Shown one piece after another: positions 63,547 to 64,000 of a DNA stretch of 64,000 nt. The notes beneath the pieces were generated by a model. It had not been told where the DNA came from. It worked only from the letters and a program-made list of their open reading frames with translations, and did not search any database. Source of the stretch: Cercis canadensis. Lineage: Eukaryota; Streptophyta; Magnoliopsida; Fabales; Fabaceae. Made by a program: the position numbers and the translations under genes. Each line of letters starts with the position of its first letter. Within the stretch, counting starts at the first letter, position 1. The stretch is from assembly GCA_003255065.1 (NCBI GenBank), contig QAOA01001034.1, forward strand, positions 151,779-215,778, written 5' to 3'.

Positions 63547-64000
63547 CTAAGACCTCATTGATCTCAGCTTCAGCCTAGAGTTAACACTGCGAGGTGTAGC
63601 TGGCCGAGCCGAACCAAAAAATTCTGAACACACTTCCACGAAGAATTTATCGACAATTTCAAGATAAGCAGGGCAAGTGAGTCTAGAATAGTAATGAAGA
63701 ACCTCCTGAATGTCCAGCACATAATCCACATTCCCCATATCCAACATCACCAACTCCCTCAGCTTCTGCTCCACCATACAATTTCTTTCTTCTCTCAATG
63801 ATGAATCTTGCTGTCTTCCCCTTTGAAGGGTTATGCTGCTTTTCTTCTTCTGCTTACCAAATTCCTCCGTTTCCTCCTTCTGATTATTCTTCTTCAGCAC
63901 AGGGGAAAAATTGATGAAGCTTCCATTATAGACCTCTTTTTCTTCCTTTCTGGGAGATGATGACAACACTGGTTTCTTTTTACTTCTGCTCCTTGCCTTC
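63547..64000 (-). CDS. OFP17: OVATE family protein, C-terminal part (runs off the right edge)
   Basis: The frame is open from the edge (KARSRSKKKP...) to a stop at 63547, 151 visible residues, so the N-terminus lies outside the window. The C-terminal OVATE domain reads KLRELVMLDMGNVDYVLDIQ, EVLHYYSRLTCPAYLEIVDK and FFVEVCSEFFGS. These fit the OVATE pattern of two short helices with conserved YSRL and YL.IVD.FF. The wording is closest to what I recall for Arabidopsis OFP17, which also ends in a short basic RLKLRSMRS-like tail; I am less sure of the subgroup than of the family. OVATE proteins are plant-specific growth repressors that bind TONNEAU1-recruiting (TRM) proteins and homeodomain partners, shaping organs and fruit. 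The upstream part is Lys/Glu/Ser-rich and probably disordered. Confidence 0.85.
   Translation of the reverse strand, partial: KARSRSKKKPVLSSSPRKEEKEVYNGSFINFSPVLKKNNQKEETEEFGKQKKKSSITLQRGRQQDSSLREERNCMVEQKLRELVMLDMGNVDYVLDIQEVLHYYSRLTCPAYLEIVDKFFVEVCSEFFGSARPATPRSVNSRLKLRSMRS

Overview
This is a plant nuclear window. Evidence: spliced genes with short GT-AG introns and AT-rich introns, plant-only families (class C heat-shock factor, YUCCA flavin monooxygenase, OVATE family protein), a nuclear tRNA-Leu with a Pol III T-run terminator, and many MITE-type repeats. The protein sequences look eudicot, most like a rosid, but I cannot name the species. Seven single-N joins occur. Four of them sit between near-identical 234-335 base copies, which looks like a heterozygous genome whose contig ends were butted together.

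Layout. 1-142: tail of a plus-strand gene. 762-1655 (-): intronless single-pass membrane protein. 2556-6731 (-): six-exon IST1-like ESCRT regulator. 12494-14418 (-): two-exon, probably plastid-targeted acidic protein. 14534-14614 (-): tRNA-Leu(AAG). 16360-21471 (+): twelve-exon kinesin-13 with a GC-AG intron inside the P-loop codons. 30300-31396 (+): HSFC1. 50603-52724 (+): YUCCA auxin-biosynthesis enzyme. 63547-64000 (-): OVATE family protein running off the right edge. The first 21 kb is gene-dense; the rest is long AT-rich intergenic DNA.

Repeats. Between 24 and 38.4 kb, around HSFC1, at least ten elements are packed together, most of them foldback (long inverted-repeat) elements. They fall into several families; three have readable 9-10 base target duplications typical of Mutator-like MITEs. 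One family (24105-24440, 27948-28382, 36621-37368) carries a recurrent 21-base palindrome, and an unrelated foldback (34953-35433) also carries about four palindromes of similar size. Two related hAT elements, each with an 8-base target duplication, lie at 44992-47273 and 62052-62701. The second keeps only a scrap of the transposase tail. A bare pair of Stowaway-like ends flanked by TA lies at 1934-1966.

The genes do not form a pathway; each is an independent housekeeping or regulatory gene. I see no convincing new multi-gene system. The best candidate for something undescribed is the foldback family with iterated palindromes.
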